The notes: generated from the sequence alone by a model not told the origin. A stretch of 64,000 bases of DNA from Gliomastix tumulicola (GCA_001599755.1 BCHX01000005.1:2290409-2354408), one strand, 5' to 3'; shown: positions 31,397-42,845, counted from the first letter of the stretch. Numbers and translations are program-made.

Positions 31397-33085
31397 ATGG
31401 AGGTGAGGTGTCCGTGCTGCGAGAAAATGGTCAAGGAGACCGACATCAACCAACACATCGACTCCCAATGCCAGTCCTTCATCTTCGACCCGTCCCAGCC
31501 GCCAATAACGCAGTCGTCTCAGCCCAACGGGGTCCCCTCCTCCCAGGCGCCGAAACGGAAAGCAGTCGACTTCTTCGCCACGCCGACCTCGAAGCGTCTC
31601 GACAGCGCTAAGAGCAAGGTACTCACACCCGTCGTGAACGGCACATCGAAAAAGAGAAGCTTTGAGGAGGGACCGGGTGCATCGCCCTCACCCGTGGAGG
31701 ACGGAACAAGTACCGCGACAGCCTCACAGAGCACAGAGACACCGACGCAGCAGCAGCAGCAGAATGGGGCAGACGCCGGCCCTTCTTCACACGAGGAAGG
31801 CCGCACGACGAAGAAGACCCGGACGAACAAGGCAGCGCCCCTGGCCGAGCGCATGCGACCTCGCTCCCTCGACGACGTATTCGGCCAAGACCTCGTCGGC
31901 CCGGACGGCGTCCTCCGATCGCTCATCGAGTCCGACCGCGTGCCGAGCATGATCCTCTGGGGCGCCTCGGGCACGGGCAAGACGACCATCGCCCGGTGTA
32001 TAGCGCAGCGTGTGGGCGGACGATTCGTCGAGATCAACGCCACGAGCACGGGGGTCTCGGAGTGCAAGAAGATATTCTCCGACGCGGCGGGAGATTTACA
32101 GTTGACAGGAAGGAGGACAATCGTCTTCTGCGACGAGATACACCGCTTCAACAAGGCGCAGCAGGACGTGTTCCTCAAACCCGTCGAGGCGGGCACCGTC
32201 ATCCTCGTCGGCGCAACGACAGAGAACCCGTCCTTCCGCGTCGCGAGCGCCCTGCTCTCCCGCTGCCGGACATTCACGCTCAAGCCCCTCGAGACAGACG
32301 ACATCGTCCGCATCCTGCAGCGCGCGATCAAGGCCGAAGAAGGCACGTACCCACCGACGCCCCTGGTCGACGACGAGATGGTCGGCTACCTCGCGCGCTT
32401 CAGCGACGGCGACGCCCGGACGGCGCTCAACCTGCTCGAGCTCGCGCTGTCGCTCGCGTCGTCGCGCCAGGGCATCACCAAGGACGACATCAAGGAGTCG
32501 CTCACCAAGACGCTCGTCTACGACCGCGGCGGCGACCAGCACTACGACAACATCTCGGCCTTCCACAAGTCGGTCCGCGGCTCCGACGTCAACGCGGCGC
32601 TGTACTACCTCGTCCGGATGCTGCAGTCCGGCGAGGACCCGCTCTTCATCGCCCGCCGCATGGTCGTCATCGCGTCCGAGGACGTCGGCCTCGCGGACAA
32701 CACGCTGCTGCTGCTCGCCACCTCGACCTACACGGCCACGCAGCAGATCGGCATGCCCGAGGCCCGCATCCCGCTCGCCCACTGCGCCATCGCGCTGTGC
32801 AACGCGCCCAAGAGCACGCGCGCCTACCGCTCGCTCAACAACGCCTACGCCGCCCTCCGCGAGCCGGGCATCGCGGCGCTGCCTGTGCCCATACACCTGC
32901 GGAACGCGCCGACGAGGCTCATGCGCGAGATGGGCTACGGCGCCGAGTACAAGTACCCGCCCAACTACAAGGACGGCAGGGTGAAGCAGACCTATCTGCC
33001 GGACGAGCTGGTTGGCAGGACGTTCATGGAGGAGAGGGACCTCGGGACGGAAGTCGACCCTGATTTGGAGATGGAGGATGCTTAG
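31397..33085 (+). CDS. MGS1: MGS1/WRNIP1-type DNA-maintenance AAA+ ATPase
   Basis: Single exon, 562 residues from the ATG at 31397 (context GCCATGG, directly before the zinc finger); an in-frame ATG at 31352 would add 15. An N-terminal UBZ ubiquitin-binding zinc finger CPCC...H...C (residues 5-25) is followed by a disordered region with a Gln run. The RarA/MgsA-like ATPase core shows Walker A GASGTGKTT (189-197), Walker B VFCDEIH (243-249), sensor GATTENPSF and the C-terminal tetramerisation region with MPEARIPLAHCAIALCNAPKS. Homologues act at stalled replication forks with ubiquitylated PCNA. It is tail-to-tail with the GEN1-type nuclease. Confidence 0.97.
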   Translation: MEVRCPCCEKMVKETDINQHIDSQCQSFIFDPSQPPITQSSQPNGVPSSQAPKRKAVDFFATPTSKRLDSAKSKVLTPVVNGTSKKRSFEEGPGASPSPVEDGTSTATASQSTETPTQQQQQNGADAGPSSHEEGRTTKKTRTNKAAPLAERMRPRSLDDVFGQDLVGPDGVLRSLIESDRVPSMILWGASGTGKTTIARCIAQRVGGRFVEINATSTGVSECKKIFSDAAGDLQLTGRRTIVFCDEIHRFNKAQQDVFLKPVEAGTVILVGATTENPSFRVASALLSRCRTFTLKPLETDDIVRILQRAIKAEEGTYPPTPLVDDEMVGYLARFSDGDARTALNLLELALSLASSRQGITKDDIKESLTKTLVYDRGGDQHYDNISAFHKSVRGSDVNAALYYLVRMLQSGEDPLFIARRMVVIASEDVGLADNTLLLLATSTYTATQQIGMPEARIPLAHCAIALCNAPKSTRAYRSLNNAYAALREPGIAALPVPIHLRNAPTRLMREMGYGAEYKYPPNYKDGRVKQTYLPDELVGRTFMEERDLGTEVDPDLEMEDA

Positions 33086-33437
33086 TAGTTATCACCCGTC
33101 TGAACCAAAACAGATGAGTCGATCCGTCAGCTTGCCTAACTGTACACATGTAATGATAGACTAGACTTGTTCACGCAGAAACATCCGAGGTCAAGGAAAA
33201 TAGCAAGCGTTATTGATTATCAGACGTTGTAGTCGTTTCTATATCTTCCCACACAAAGGGGTAAAAGATAATCAGTAAAGACCGAAATATCCGTTGATCT
33301 GTGCTGGCATCCATGTTCATATATATATAATCCGGACAAGAGCCCAGTTCCAAACACCAAAACGCCTCGCTCGCTCTGTTACTTCTCAAAAGATACCTGG
33401 CCCGAGTGCCTTGGCCGTACAAACACACCCTCGTGAT
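33086..33437. other. Convergent intergenic region between MGS1 and GEN1 homologues
   Basis: About 350 bases holding both 3' ends. A TA-rich run near 33319-33330 is visible. No gene. Confidence 0.6.
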
Positions 33438-35931
33438 TCATTCCTCTGTGAGGTCGATGAAGGCAACATCGCTCTGCCTCATAGGCCTCTGCTGCACACC
33501 CTGCCTTTCGAGACGCCTAATCTCGCTAGCCTCCAGCTGGTCTCGCTTCGAGGCATCGACTCTCATCACTCTGATGTAGCCGTCCGTGTCGGGAACCAGC
33601 AGCGTCTTCTTGCTTTTGCTAGCCCGAGTTGGGCTCTCGTCCCTACTGGGGCCTCCTGGACTCTTCAAGCGCTTGCCGGGCGACTTTGGAGACGCCGATG
33701 ACCTGGACAGCAGTGACGATAGAGACGGCAGGTCTATGCTGCTGTCGTCTATATAACTCTCTTCCAGTTCTGAAGGCTCAGAAGCAGATGAGCCAATTTG
33801 AGTAGTCTGGATCGGCGCGCTTTGGCCTGGATCGGGCTGATTTGATTGAGGTTGGCTCGAATTAGGCTGGGTCTGGGCAGGCTGACTCGACCTCGGATTT
33901 GTCGAACGAGTTGCGAACATAGTGATGGACGTTTGTTTGAGCTTCGATGGGGATCCGGGCAGGTGGCGCGACTTCGTGGGCGCAGACTTCGTGGGCGCAG
34001 ACTTTGTCTTGGATCGTTCCTTGACTCTCATCTGCGAAGCCGTAACCTTGGGAGGGCTAGCCCATACATCATCAAATACTTCCGCACCCCCAAAGGAATG
34101 TGGCCCAGGTTCAAACGATGAGGCGGGCGGAGAGGCTGCACCTGGCGGGCTCGACGAAATGATGATAGCCTCGGCCCTGGTTGCAGCGGTTTGAGCCCTA
34201 GGGGGTGTGAGAGGTGAGCCGGCAGGTCGGGGTAGGCTCTCGTGGTCCTTGGCCTTTGTTGGAGTAGTAGGTGGCTTACTAGGTTGTCGCATTTCCCGCG
34301 CAGGAGCCGCTTGTTGCGTGAAGCTACTTGGAGGTGTTTGGGGTGCCGCGGCTGGTTCGATGACGGCCTCGCTTGGTTCCTTCTCGGAAACCTTTGATGA
34401 CGCGGGTTTTTTGGTAACCTTGAAATGAGCATCCAAAGCTCCTTGAGCCATTCCGCTATCCTTCAATGGTTTCTTGCCTAGCCCTCGTTTCTTCTTGGGA
34501 GCCAGCACCTTGGAAGCCTTCTTATTGGCTTTCTCGGTTTCCGCCTCTTTCCATGTAGTAACAATCGAAGAGATGGTTCTCGTGGCGAATTCCTCCGAAA
34601 ACCATACTGCCTCAGGTTTTGTTGGATCAAAAACCCGGGGCTGTGAACTTGGACCATCCTCGACATCCGGTGCGACCTCATCGTCCTCGGCGTTAACGGC
34701 GAGCGCGTCACGGGTATGGGGGATGTTCTCTTCCACCTCTTGGCTCAGGTCTATCGGAACCACCTCGCATGGAACATAGCTGAGTCGCACTTCGGGTTCT
34801 GCGTCTGCACTGAAATGCTCCCTTCGGGAAGATATGCGTTTGACCAACTCGGCACCCTCGTTTTGCAGGAGCTTTGTTGAGAGTTGAGACGTGGCAAGGA
34901 CCTTGATGAACTTGAGAGCCCCGATTCGAAAGTCCCATCCGAACTCCTCACGGGTATACTCTCGTAAATATTCCAGCTTGATAGTTTCCAGGTTGTCCAA
35001 CTTCGACCTGATTGTATCAACAACAGATATTGGCGAAACAACCGGACGCGTGTAGTAGCCAAGAATTTCCAGATCTGGCCAATCGTCTGGAATCTTGAGG
35101 GCCTTGTGCTTTCTCTGGAAATGTTGATGTTCATTCGTCTCCAGGTCGTGACTCAATGTCTCCCTCCATTCTTGGAGCCCAGTCTTGTCGGATGCCTTAA
35201 GCCGACAGAGACTCTTTCCATACCCAGCCCTCGCGGCCTCACAAGCCAACTTGATGCCGCAACCTGGTATGCCTTCTGGCAAATAGTCACCGCCGCTCAT
35301 CAACGCGACTAGTATCATCCCTTCCCTGTCCAGCATCTGGGGATCACCCTCCTTGGTTTCGTATACGCTGACATGTGTCGGTGTCGGCGATGACTTCCCG
35401 TTTTCTGTAGACCAGTTTCTCAGCGATTTGGTGCAGCCAAACATCACGGTATCGACATCCTCGCTGAGAACGGCATCGACGACTCCATGCGTCTGCAGAA
35501 GTGCACATTCTGCCTCCGCCTCGCCCGGAGCATCGTGTATAGGAAAGCCGAAAAGCCGAATAAGCTTCTTGGCCTGGGCAGTCGCGACGCTGGGCCCTCG
35601 TCCGGATCGCTTGTTTCGCTTGATCTTGGGCTTGTGCGGTCCATCGAACACGAAGACCGCTTGTATCGGCGTCGCTTTCAGCCTCGCGAGTCGATAGAAG
35701 AGGTTGCGGATGGCTGGGTTCGTGCCGCCCTGGGCTGCTTGGTTCTGGTACTGCCAGATGGCGAAGTCGACGGCTAGGCGGAGAGGGCGGCCGGCTTCTC
35801 TGAAGCTGTCGGCCGAGAGCTTGACAAGAGACTTTCTCTCCGGACGAGGAAGTTCGCCGTACAGTCTGAAGATGTGTCAATCGGTGCAATTGGGTACCAG
35901 GGAGACGATGCCTTTACCCTTTGATCCCCAT
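33438..35931 (-). CDS. GEN1: GEN1/Yen1-type Holliday junction resolvase (XPG family)
   Basis: A 14-base first exon (35931-35918, encoding MGIKG together with the next base) is joined by a 52-nt intron to 35865-33438, giving 813 residues. It therefore begins MGIKGLYGEL, the hallmark start of XPG-family nucleases. The XPG-N domain carries catalytic aspartates in RLAVDFAIW and VFVFDGPHKPK. The XPG-I block follows with DAPGEAEAECALLQ and VLSEDVDTVMFG. The helix-hairpin-helix segment reads SGGDYLPEGIPGCGIKLA. The second half is long, acidic and Ser/Pro-rich, typical of the fungal Yen1 regulatory tail, and ends with a conserved FIDLTEE. It should cut Holliday junctions in the nucleus. Confidence 0.95.
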
Positions 35932-36465
35932 CGGTGCTTGGCCAGGCGCTCAGAGCAGCGCGTGCACGATACCTAGACAAAGCGAGCCCGCGCCCGTCCC
36001 ACTTGACTCGTGCACCAATCCAGCAGTCTGATGAGATCGATTCGAGACATATGAGCCAAGAAGAGTCCCGTTATTCCATTGGAAGTGTCGAGCTTCAAGC
36101 ATTGGCGGTGCTTGTTTGAAGTTGTAAGAACGTCGAAGTCAACAGATGACGATCTGGATCGCACTTGCAACTTGGAGGAGCTGCAGCTTCCCCGGCAACC
36201 GCTAAAGTGGGTGGTTCCTGCAGCTTGAGCTGCATGAAGTGGGGCTACGGCGTGGGGCAGCAGCAGCGTACAGCGCTCAACCGCCGTAACGAATGCGCTG
36301 TAACAGCAGTGGCTATAGTGGGGCTTCATTGTCAACGAGCTCCGACCTGCCAACGTCCATCTCTTGTCTGATCCGACAGTTGACCTCGTGCCTAACGTCG
36401 ACGTAAAAGTCAGCAAGGAATCTGCAACCAGACCCTCCTGACTGGCCTTCAGGGGAGAACGCACC
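35932..36465. other. Divergent promoter region between GEN1 and Arp homologues
   Basis: About 530 bases shared by two divergently transcribed genes. No repeat or RNA gene recognised. Confidence 0.55.
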
Positions 36466-38232
36466 ATGTCATCAGGACCAGGCCCGACGCTCGCTCATCG
36501 GAGCGTAGCAAGCATCAGGTCAGCCCCGTCTCAGGGGCAAGTCGGGCCAACAACGCCCAACACGCCTCCTCGGGCCATCGCCTCAACGTACGGGTCGCCG
36601 TCGACGGTCCGGTCTGAGGAGGAGCCTGTGGTGATAGAGCTGGGCTCGCGATTCGTTCGCGCCGGGTTTGCGGGAGACTCTCTGCCCAAAGCCGTTGTCC
36701 AGTGTGGGCAGGAGCAGCGCCGGAGGGTGGGCGACTTTCGAGCTTGGGAATCACCAGAACGTTCACCGGGCGATGCGTGGTCGGCGGAGAATGAGATATG
36801 GCGGTACGATCTCAGAACTACAGACCTGGGGCTTGTCCATGACAAGCTTGACCGGTTGCTTCGGGATATCTTTACGAGGTGAGACACACCAGAGCAATCA
36901 ATACTTTGTGGAACTTGGACTGATTCAACGTACGCCAGGTACCTCCTTATTGACTCGAGACCGAGGAGAATGAGCCTCGTACTGGACTCGGAGCTCCCTC
37001 TGCCTCTGTTGTCAGCCATCCTAGACACTTTGTTCGAAAGGTTCCAAACACCGAGTGTATCTCTTTTGTCTTCGGCCACGATGAGCACTGTTGCTGCTGG
37101 CGTCCGGTCTGCCCTTGTCGTCAACATTGGCTGGACACAAACGACAGTCACCAGTGTCTACGAGTATCGAGAGGTGCACTCGACTCAGTCTGTGCGAGCC
37201 GGCAGATGGCTTCTAGACGATCTTTACAACAAAGTCATCTACCCGCTGGTGACTGGAGAAAGCGAGAGAGACGAAGAGAAGCAAGATGGCGAGAGGGTTA
37301 TCAGCTTCGAAGAGGCCGAAGATATACTATGCAGACTCATGTGGTGCAGACCGTCTGCCTTTAGGGACTCTCAGAGGGATTCTGCGCAACTCGAAACGGT
37401 CGAAGAACAGGATGAGTCGGAGGTGGACACGGCATCTCACGGCGCACAGACAAAGGGCTCAACCCGAGTGCCGCTGATGACGACAAACCCACCGAAGGCC
37501 ATTGAGGTCTCGTTTGAGAAGCTGTCCGATGTCTGCGATGATACTTTTTTCGATCCGTCCCAGGTGCCCGCCACACACGACGACCACGACTTGCCTGTAC
37601 ACAGCCTCGTATATCGACACCTGCTACAACTGCCCATGGACGTTCGGGCGATTTGCATGTCCCGGATCATCTTCACCGGTGGATGCTCCAACATCCTGGG
37701 ACTCAAGCAACGAGTATTGGACGAATTGGCAACCATTGTCGAGAAACGAGGCTGGGAGCCCGTCACTGGCAAGGCTGTCGATGCACTCCGCAACAACGAC
37801 AAACTAAACCGCAAGAGGGCGAGCCAGGCAAGCCAGACGAGCCAATCTTCAAGAGAGGCGATCACGCCGACTTCAGAGCTCGGCGACAGCCAGAACGGCT
37901 CACCGGCAAGCTCAACCGAGCCGTCACAAGATCTGGATCCCATCGAGGCCAAGGTACAACGGCATCGCGGCCGAACACAGCAGATGCAGGGGCAGCTGAG
38001 GGCACTTCACTCGCTGGGCCCCTGGGCTGGGGCGAGTCTCGCGTGTCTGATGAAACAGACCTCCATGTCCACGATCGACCGCGATCTATGGCTCCAGCAA
38101 GGCATCCACGGCGCATCTCGACCCAGCGATATAGACCTCAAGGCGCAGCAGCGACAGAGTATGGGAGCGGGCGTGGTCAGGACAGGGGCTGGACACACCA
38201 ACTGGACACTAGGCGTCTGGGGGAACATGTGA
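36466..38232 (+). CDS. Actin-related protein of the dynactin pointed end (Arp10/Arp11 type)
   Basis: Two exons (36466-36878, 36939-38232), 60-nt intron, 568 residues. After a disordered 50-residue N-terminus comes the actin-like strand VVIELGSRFVRAGFAGDSLPKAVV. Later blocks ALVVNIGWTQTTVTSVYE and SRIIFTGGCSNILGLKQRVLDEL match the phosphate-2 and adenosine-side regions of actin-fold proteins. The family's nucleotide loops are weak, as expected for Arp10/Arp11. The last lines (LHSLGPWAGASLACLMK; WTLGVWGNM) are typical of the Neurospora ro-7 type subunit. It should cap the pointed end of the dynactin filament, helping dynein-driven nuclear movement. A Ser/Gln-rich insertion occupies residues about 395-440. 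Confidence 0.88.
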
Positions 38233-38783
38233 GCATTGGAGCAACAGAGAGATCAGTAAAAGACGCTGTTACACCAGCAGCGAGAGATATACGGCATTGT
38301 GCAACCAAGGTTTGCCGAAGCAGGCGTCGAGTTATCGTAGATACCCGGGTAGAACAGGCAATAGACGGAAGCCCACGTTGGCGGTTGGTTGGCGATAAAT
38401 CCAGCTTCGCATCTTTTAGGGGCCTTTCAGTGGGTTTACAGTGGATGCCACTGAAGCTGAGCCAAGATAAGAGCGTCCGTCCAGCGGCCTGGCACTTGGA
38501 CTCGGCTAATGTTAATTGCGTTTCCGCTGGTACGTACCTTTTCCTCACTTCACCCGGACCTTGAATCCAATTCTCACCTCGCTCCCAACCTTCAGCTTCG
38601 GAGGCCACGGTTTTTCACGTCGTATCTCTTTCGGGACGAGCTTTCTTGGCAGTCCAACCATCATGCTTTCCAGGTGACAATTGGCTTTCTCACTCTTCTT
38701 CACTTAATCTCTTTCTCCCATTTGCTATCTGTTCAAAGGAGGCTCCATCGCACATAGTACGTACAGACATAATACCTGTCAAG
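38233..38783. other. Intergenic upstream of mitochondrial SerRS
   Basis: About 550 bases, pyrimidine-rich near the SerRS start. No gene recognised. Confidence 0.55.
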
Positions 38784-40418
38784 ATGAACAGGGCGCTCCC
38801 GTGCCTGCGATGCCGGCGGGCGAGGCTCGGCACTGCAGTCGCCCAGTCAGCATCTCCCTTGGCCCGGCGAGGCTACTCATCATCATCATCATCATCATCA
38901 TCATCTCCATCATCATCATCATCAGCGGCGGCGGGCTCAGCAGAGTCGAGCTCGAGCTCGAGCTCCAGCTCCAACGGCACCGTCGCCTCGAAGCGGCCGA
39001 GCTCGGCGCCGAAGCCCATCGTCGACATCCGGCACATTCGCCAGAACCCGGAGCTGTACGAGCGCACGTGCATCGAGCGCAACTACCACCGGCAGGCGCG
39101 CAACCCATCGCGCATCGCCGAGCTGCACGAGCACTGGCAGGCGCTGACGCGCGGCTCGCGGTCCAAGCGCGAGCGGTCCAACCTGCTGCGCAAGCTGCTC
39201 GCGAACCCGGCGACGAGCAGTGACGACGGCGACCTCGAGGACGTGCGCAAGATGAGCAGGGACGACGTCCAGGCCGAGGCGCGGCGGCTGAAGCTCGACC
39301 TGGCGGGCATGGAGGGCGAGGAGGCGCGGGTGCTGGCCAAGATGGAGGAGCTGGCGCTGGAGATCCCGAACCTGACGCACGAGGAGACGCCGCGGGGCCG
39401 TGAGCCGGTGGTGGTCGAGAAGGGCCTGACGCCGCGGGAGGATCAGCTGAGGGAAGACGTGCCGTCGCACGCGCAGATCGGCACCGACCTCGGCATCCTC
39501 GACTTCGCAGCAGCCGCCACATCTTCCGGCTGGGGCTGGTACTACCTCGTCGGCGAGGGCGCCCAGCTCGAGCAGGCCCTCGTCAGCTACGCGCTGGACC
39601 GCTTCCGCGGCGACCCGACCTGGCTGCAGGTCTCGCCGCCGAGCATCGTCTACTCGCACATCGGCGCCGCCTGCGGCTTCCAGCCGCGCGACCAGAACGG
39701 CGAGCAGCAGGTCTACACCCTGTCTCAGTCCGGCTCCGACGCCGAGCGCGAGGTCCCCGAGCTCTGCCTCACGGGCACGTCCGAGATCTCCCTCGCCGGC
39801 ATGAAGGCCATGTCCGTCATCCACGCCGAGGACCTGCCCATGAAGCGCGTCGCCGTGTCGCGCTGCTACCGCGCCGAGGCGGGCGCGCGCGGCGCCGACA
39901 CCAAGGGCCTCTACCGCGTGCACGAGTTCACCAAGGTCGAGATGTTCGCCTGGACCGAGCCCGACGAGACCCGCGCCCAGGCCGTCTACGACGAGATGCT
40001 CGCGATGCAGGTCGCCATCATCAAGGATCTGGGCCTCCCCGCGCGCGTGCTGCACATGCCGGCCTCCGACCTCGGCGCCTCGGCCACGCGCAAGACGGAC
40101 ATGGAGGTCTGGTTCCCGAGCCGCGCGGCCAAGCTCGGCGGCTGGGGCGAGGTCTCGTCGCTGAGCCTGTGCACCGACTACCAGACGCGCCGCCTGTCCA
40201 CGCGCACGCGCATCGAGGGCGGCAAGATGGGCTTTCCCTGGACCGTCAACGGCACGGCCCTGGCGGCTCCGCGCGTGCTGGCGGCGATCCTCGAGAACGG
40301 CTGGGACGAGGAGACGGGCACGGTCGAGGTGCCCGAGGTGCTGCGGCCGTACATGGACGGCAAGGACCGCATCGGGCTCGAGAGCAAGCGGAAGAAGAAG
40401 AAGGTGGACGGTGTCTGA
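38784..40418 (+). CDS. DIA4: Seryl-tRNA synthetase, mitochondrial type
   Basis: Single exon, 544 residues from ATG 38784. The N-terminus is rich in Arg, Ser and Ala with no acidic residues for about 50 residues, consistent with a mitochondrial targeting peptide, then a poly-Ser stretch. The tRNA-binding coiled coil follows (about 80-200). The class II catalytic domain shows motif 2 in VAVSRCYRAEAGARGADTKGLYRVHEFTKVEMF, the preceding LTGTSEISLAGM, and motif 3 in NGTALAAPRVLAAILEN. It charges mitochondrial tRNA-Ser. The basic C-terminus ends KRKKKKVDGV. Confidence 0.95.
   Translation: MNRALPCLRCRRARLGTAVAQSASPLARRGYSSSSSSSSSSPSSSSSAAAGSAESSSSSSSSSNGTVASKRPSSAPKPIVDIRHIRQNPELYERTCIERNYHRQARNPSRIAELHEHWQALTRGSRSKRERSNLLRKLLANPATSSDDGDLEDVRKMSRDDVQAEARRLKLDLAGMEGEEARVLAKMEELALEIPNLTHEETPRGREPVVVEKGLTPREDQLREDVPSHAQIGTDLGILDFAAAATSSGWGWYYLVGEGAQLEQALVSYALDRFRGDPTWLQVSPPSIVYSHIGAACGFQPRDQNGEQQVYTLSQSGSDAEREVPELCLTGTSEISLAGMKAMSVIHAEDLPMKRVAVSRCYRAEAGARGADTKGLYRVHEFTKVEMFAWTEPDETRAQAVYDEMLAMQVAIIKDLGLPARVLHMPASDLGASATRKTDMEVWFPSRAAKLGGWGEVSSLSLCTDYQTRRLSTRTRIEGGKMGFPWTVNGTALAAPRVLAAILENGWDEETGTVEVPEVLRPYMDGKDRIGLESKRKKKKVDGV
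38876..38931 (+). repeat. TCA microsatellite encoding poly-Ser in SerRS
   Basis: Two long runs of TCA triplets separated by a few bases encode about 20 Ser residues in the targeting and linker region. Such a tract is likely to vary in length between strains. Confidence 0.9.
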
Positions 40419-40609
40419 GGGGCTACTCGCTACTACTTACTCCCTTGGCGAACGTTGTCATGTTTTATCTACGTTTCTTGTATGATACCAGTCTGTGTCG
40501 ATATTTCTGCCTCTCCTATTTCGATACTTATCTAATGCACGGAGCGACGCCGCTCCCTCTATTTCTCAGCGAATTGGACATATCTTCTGACAACTCTCTC
40601 TCACCTTGA

Positions 40610-42175
40610 TCATATCTCTCTATCCCGCGGCACACGAAACTCCATCCCGGGCTGTCCCCTCCATCTATAGTACCCGCTCACCTGCTTCACGGCGCCTCTC
40701 CATCCCAGCCTCCGTCTCCTATACGCCTTCACCTCCTCCTCCTCCTCCTCTTCATCTTCAGCATCATCCCTTCCTACCACTTTCCTCATCCTCCTCACGA
40801 CAACCTCCTCCGCCCGCTCCCTCGCACCCTTCAGCTCCCCTCCGCTCAACCCGCCGCCGCCGCCGGCCTCCAGCACCGAATCCGCCGCGACCTCGATCCA
40901 GACCTGCAGGCTGCGCACCCGGTCGATGTGAATCACCAGGATCGTCACCACCGACGCCACGAGGCTCGCGACCCAGAACACCCAGAAGTTGTTCCCCTCG
41001 GGCCCGTAGTCGCCCTCGATGGCCAGCACGCCCGACACGACCGTCACGGGGAGCAGGATCCCGCCGAGGTACGATATCCGGTCCAGGCTGCGCTTCTCCT
41101 CCTCCCTGTCCCTGTCTTCGTCCTCCTCTACGTCCCTCGACGACGAGCGGCGCTGTTGTTGTTGTGCGGCGGAGAGGAGGAGGAGTCGACGGTGCGCGCG
41201 CGCGAGCAGGTCCTCCCAGTCTTTAAGGGAGACGCCCTGCAGCGGACGGCCCTGCCTCTCGAGGCTGCGCGCGCAGTCGGCATTGACCTCGAGCGCCTTG
41301 TTGAGCTCCTCGTCGAGGGTGTCCGGTGCCCGGGCCGGGTTCAGCAGCTTCTCGAAGAGGCGGATCCAGCGGTCGTGGACGAGCTCGGCGAGGACTTCTT
41401 CCACGGGGTTGCCGCCGTCGCCGAGGGAGTCCCAGATGGCCGTCTCGATGGTCTCGTACTGCTGCGGAGGAAGAATGGGTGCCGATGATTCGGAGAGGGT
41501 GCCGTAGTGTTGGCGCAGGGCGGACGCGTTGGTCATGGCGTCTTGATGCTTCAGCAGCGGCGGCGGCGGCGGCGGTTTTCTTAACCCGGGGACACGGTCA
41601 TCAGGCAGGATGAGGATCGAGGCATTCGCGCCTCGCCAGAGAGAGACGCGTCCGAAGCACCTCATCCTCGTGTGTGCCCCCCTCAACGGCCGTCCCAAGA
41701 CCTCCAGCTCCGGATACTCCCACGTCCACCACCACCAACCACCGCCCACCCCCATCCCCCTCCCCCTTCTCCTCCCCCTATACCCCCTCCTCTCGACATG
41801 ACACTCCAGAAACCCAGCATCGACACCCCCCGCGGCCCTCAGCGCATCTACCACGCCGGCATCGCCTCTAAGACACGCGCCGCCCACGACCACCAGTCTT
41901 CTTTCCTCGACCGCGACTATGTGAGACGACGGTTCCCGCCGGAGTTCCGCGCGGAGCTCGCGCACGTCGGCGATGTTGCGCCTGCGGCTGGTGAAGGAGT
42001 TCCATTCTAGGACGTAGCCGAGCGGGATCCGGGGCGCGGGTTGCTTCTCGCCGTTGTTGGGTGAGGGGGAGGACGACGACGAAGGTTGCCTGTGAGAGTG
42101 GTCTACTGTTGGTCTTGTTGGGTATCTGGGACGGGACTGTGTTGTTGTTGTTGTTGTCTTGTCACGTGAAGACAT
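40610..42175 (-). CDS. CorA-like Mg2+ transporter-type membrane protein
   Basis: Single exon of 521 residues from ATG 42175. Near the C-terminus are two hydrophobic segments, LGGILLPVTVVSGVLAIEG and NNFWVFWVASLVASVVTILVI, separated by a short loop, the arrangement of CorA-like proteins; the canonical GMN is not present. A long helical region rich in E, R and Q precedes them (LLARAHRRLLLLSAAQQQQRR... to RDREEEKRSLDRI). The N-terminus is low-complexity and includes a GVGGGWWWW run. Fungi have many CorA-like proteins of unproven ion selectivity. The 3' end lies close to the SerRS stop, tail-to-tail, with 191 bases between stops. Confidence 0.82.
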   Translation of the reverse strand: MSSRDKTTTTTTQSRPRYPTRPTVDHSHRQPSSSSSPSPNNGEKQPAPRIPLGYVLEWNSFTSRRRNIADVRELRAELRREPSSHIVAVEERRLVVVGGACLRGDAGVVDALRAAGGVDAGFLECHVERRGYRGRRRGRGMGVGGGWWWWTWEYPELEVLGRPLRGAHTRMRCFGRVSLWRGANASILILPDDRVPGLRKPPPPPPLLKHQDAMTNASALRQHYGTLSESSAPILPPQQYETIETAIWDSLGDGGNPVEEVLAELVHDRWIRLFEKLLNPARAPDTLDEELNKALEVNADCARSLERQGRPLQGVSLKDWEDLLARAHRRLLLLSAAQQQQRRSSSRDVEEDEDRDREEEKRSLDRISYLGGILLPVTVVSGVLAIEGDYGPEGNNFWVFWVASLVASVVTILVIHIDRVRSLQVWIEVAADSVLEAGGGGGLSGGELKGARERAEEVVVRRMRKVVGRDDAEDEEEEEEEVKAYRRRRLGWRGAVKQVSGYYRWRGQPGMEFRVPRDREI

Positions 42176-42559
42176 CTTGTTTTCTCGCTTCAAGGTGAAT
42201 GATGTATAAGTGTCGGTGACGAGAGTTGATATACCAGTCGTTGTTCTCTACTGGGCTCCTTGCTGGCCATATATGTATATGTATATGTATACTACCTACA
42301 ACCCAAATGAGGCAACAGGTCATTATAGTCGTATTTCCATTCAAACCACCCAGTGAGCAGCATCAGCTGCCAAATACTCACACCTGGCCGTGTCCGAGGT
42401 CTCATGCACCCACACATGACCAGCCAAACTGGAGATCCCTCTAGTCACGAGCATCACATGACAACCACCACCAAGGAACAATACAACCAAAAGACAAGTC
42501 ACAGCCTTCGCTCAAAAGGACATATGCTCTATTCGTAGGTACGTAGATCAAGAAATGCC

Positions 42560-42574
42560 NCCCCCCCCCCCCCC
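42560..42574. other. Ambiguous base plus poly-C run
   Basis: The only n in the window precedes fourteen C. The true length of this homopolymer is uncertain. Confidence 0.9.
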
Positions 42575-42815
42575 TTTCAGTCCCGCTCCTCCTCAGCGCA
42601 AACCCTCCCCTCCCCTTCTCGAATCACCACGCAGACATTTTTTACAACGCAGCAAAAATGTTTAAAAAAAAAAACGGATACTAGAAAACTCGCAAAGACC
42701 TCCCGAATTTGGCTCCCAGAACGCCCTGAAAACCCTTTTACGGACCATTTCCATGTTCGAAAACTGCTATACCAACAAAGAACAACGACGAACACACGAC
42801 AACTCGCTGTGGTGG

Positions 42816-42845
42816 TGATGATGATGATGATGATGATGATGATGG
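42816..42845. repeat. GAT triplet microsatellite
   Basis: About nine GAT repeats in non-coding DNA downstream of the NRC-2-like kinase. Confidence 0.9.

Noticed and set aside
32096..32896. 266-codon minus-strand frame inside MGS1
   Set aside because: Antisense shadow of a conserved ATPase gene.
38937..40055. 372-codon minus-strand frame inside mitochondrial SerRS
   Set aside because: Antisense shadow; Arg/Leu/Ala-rich translation with no domain.
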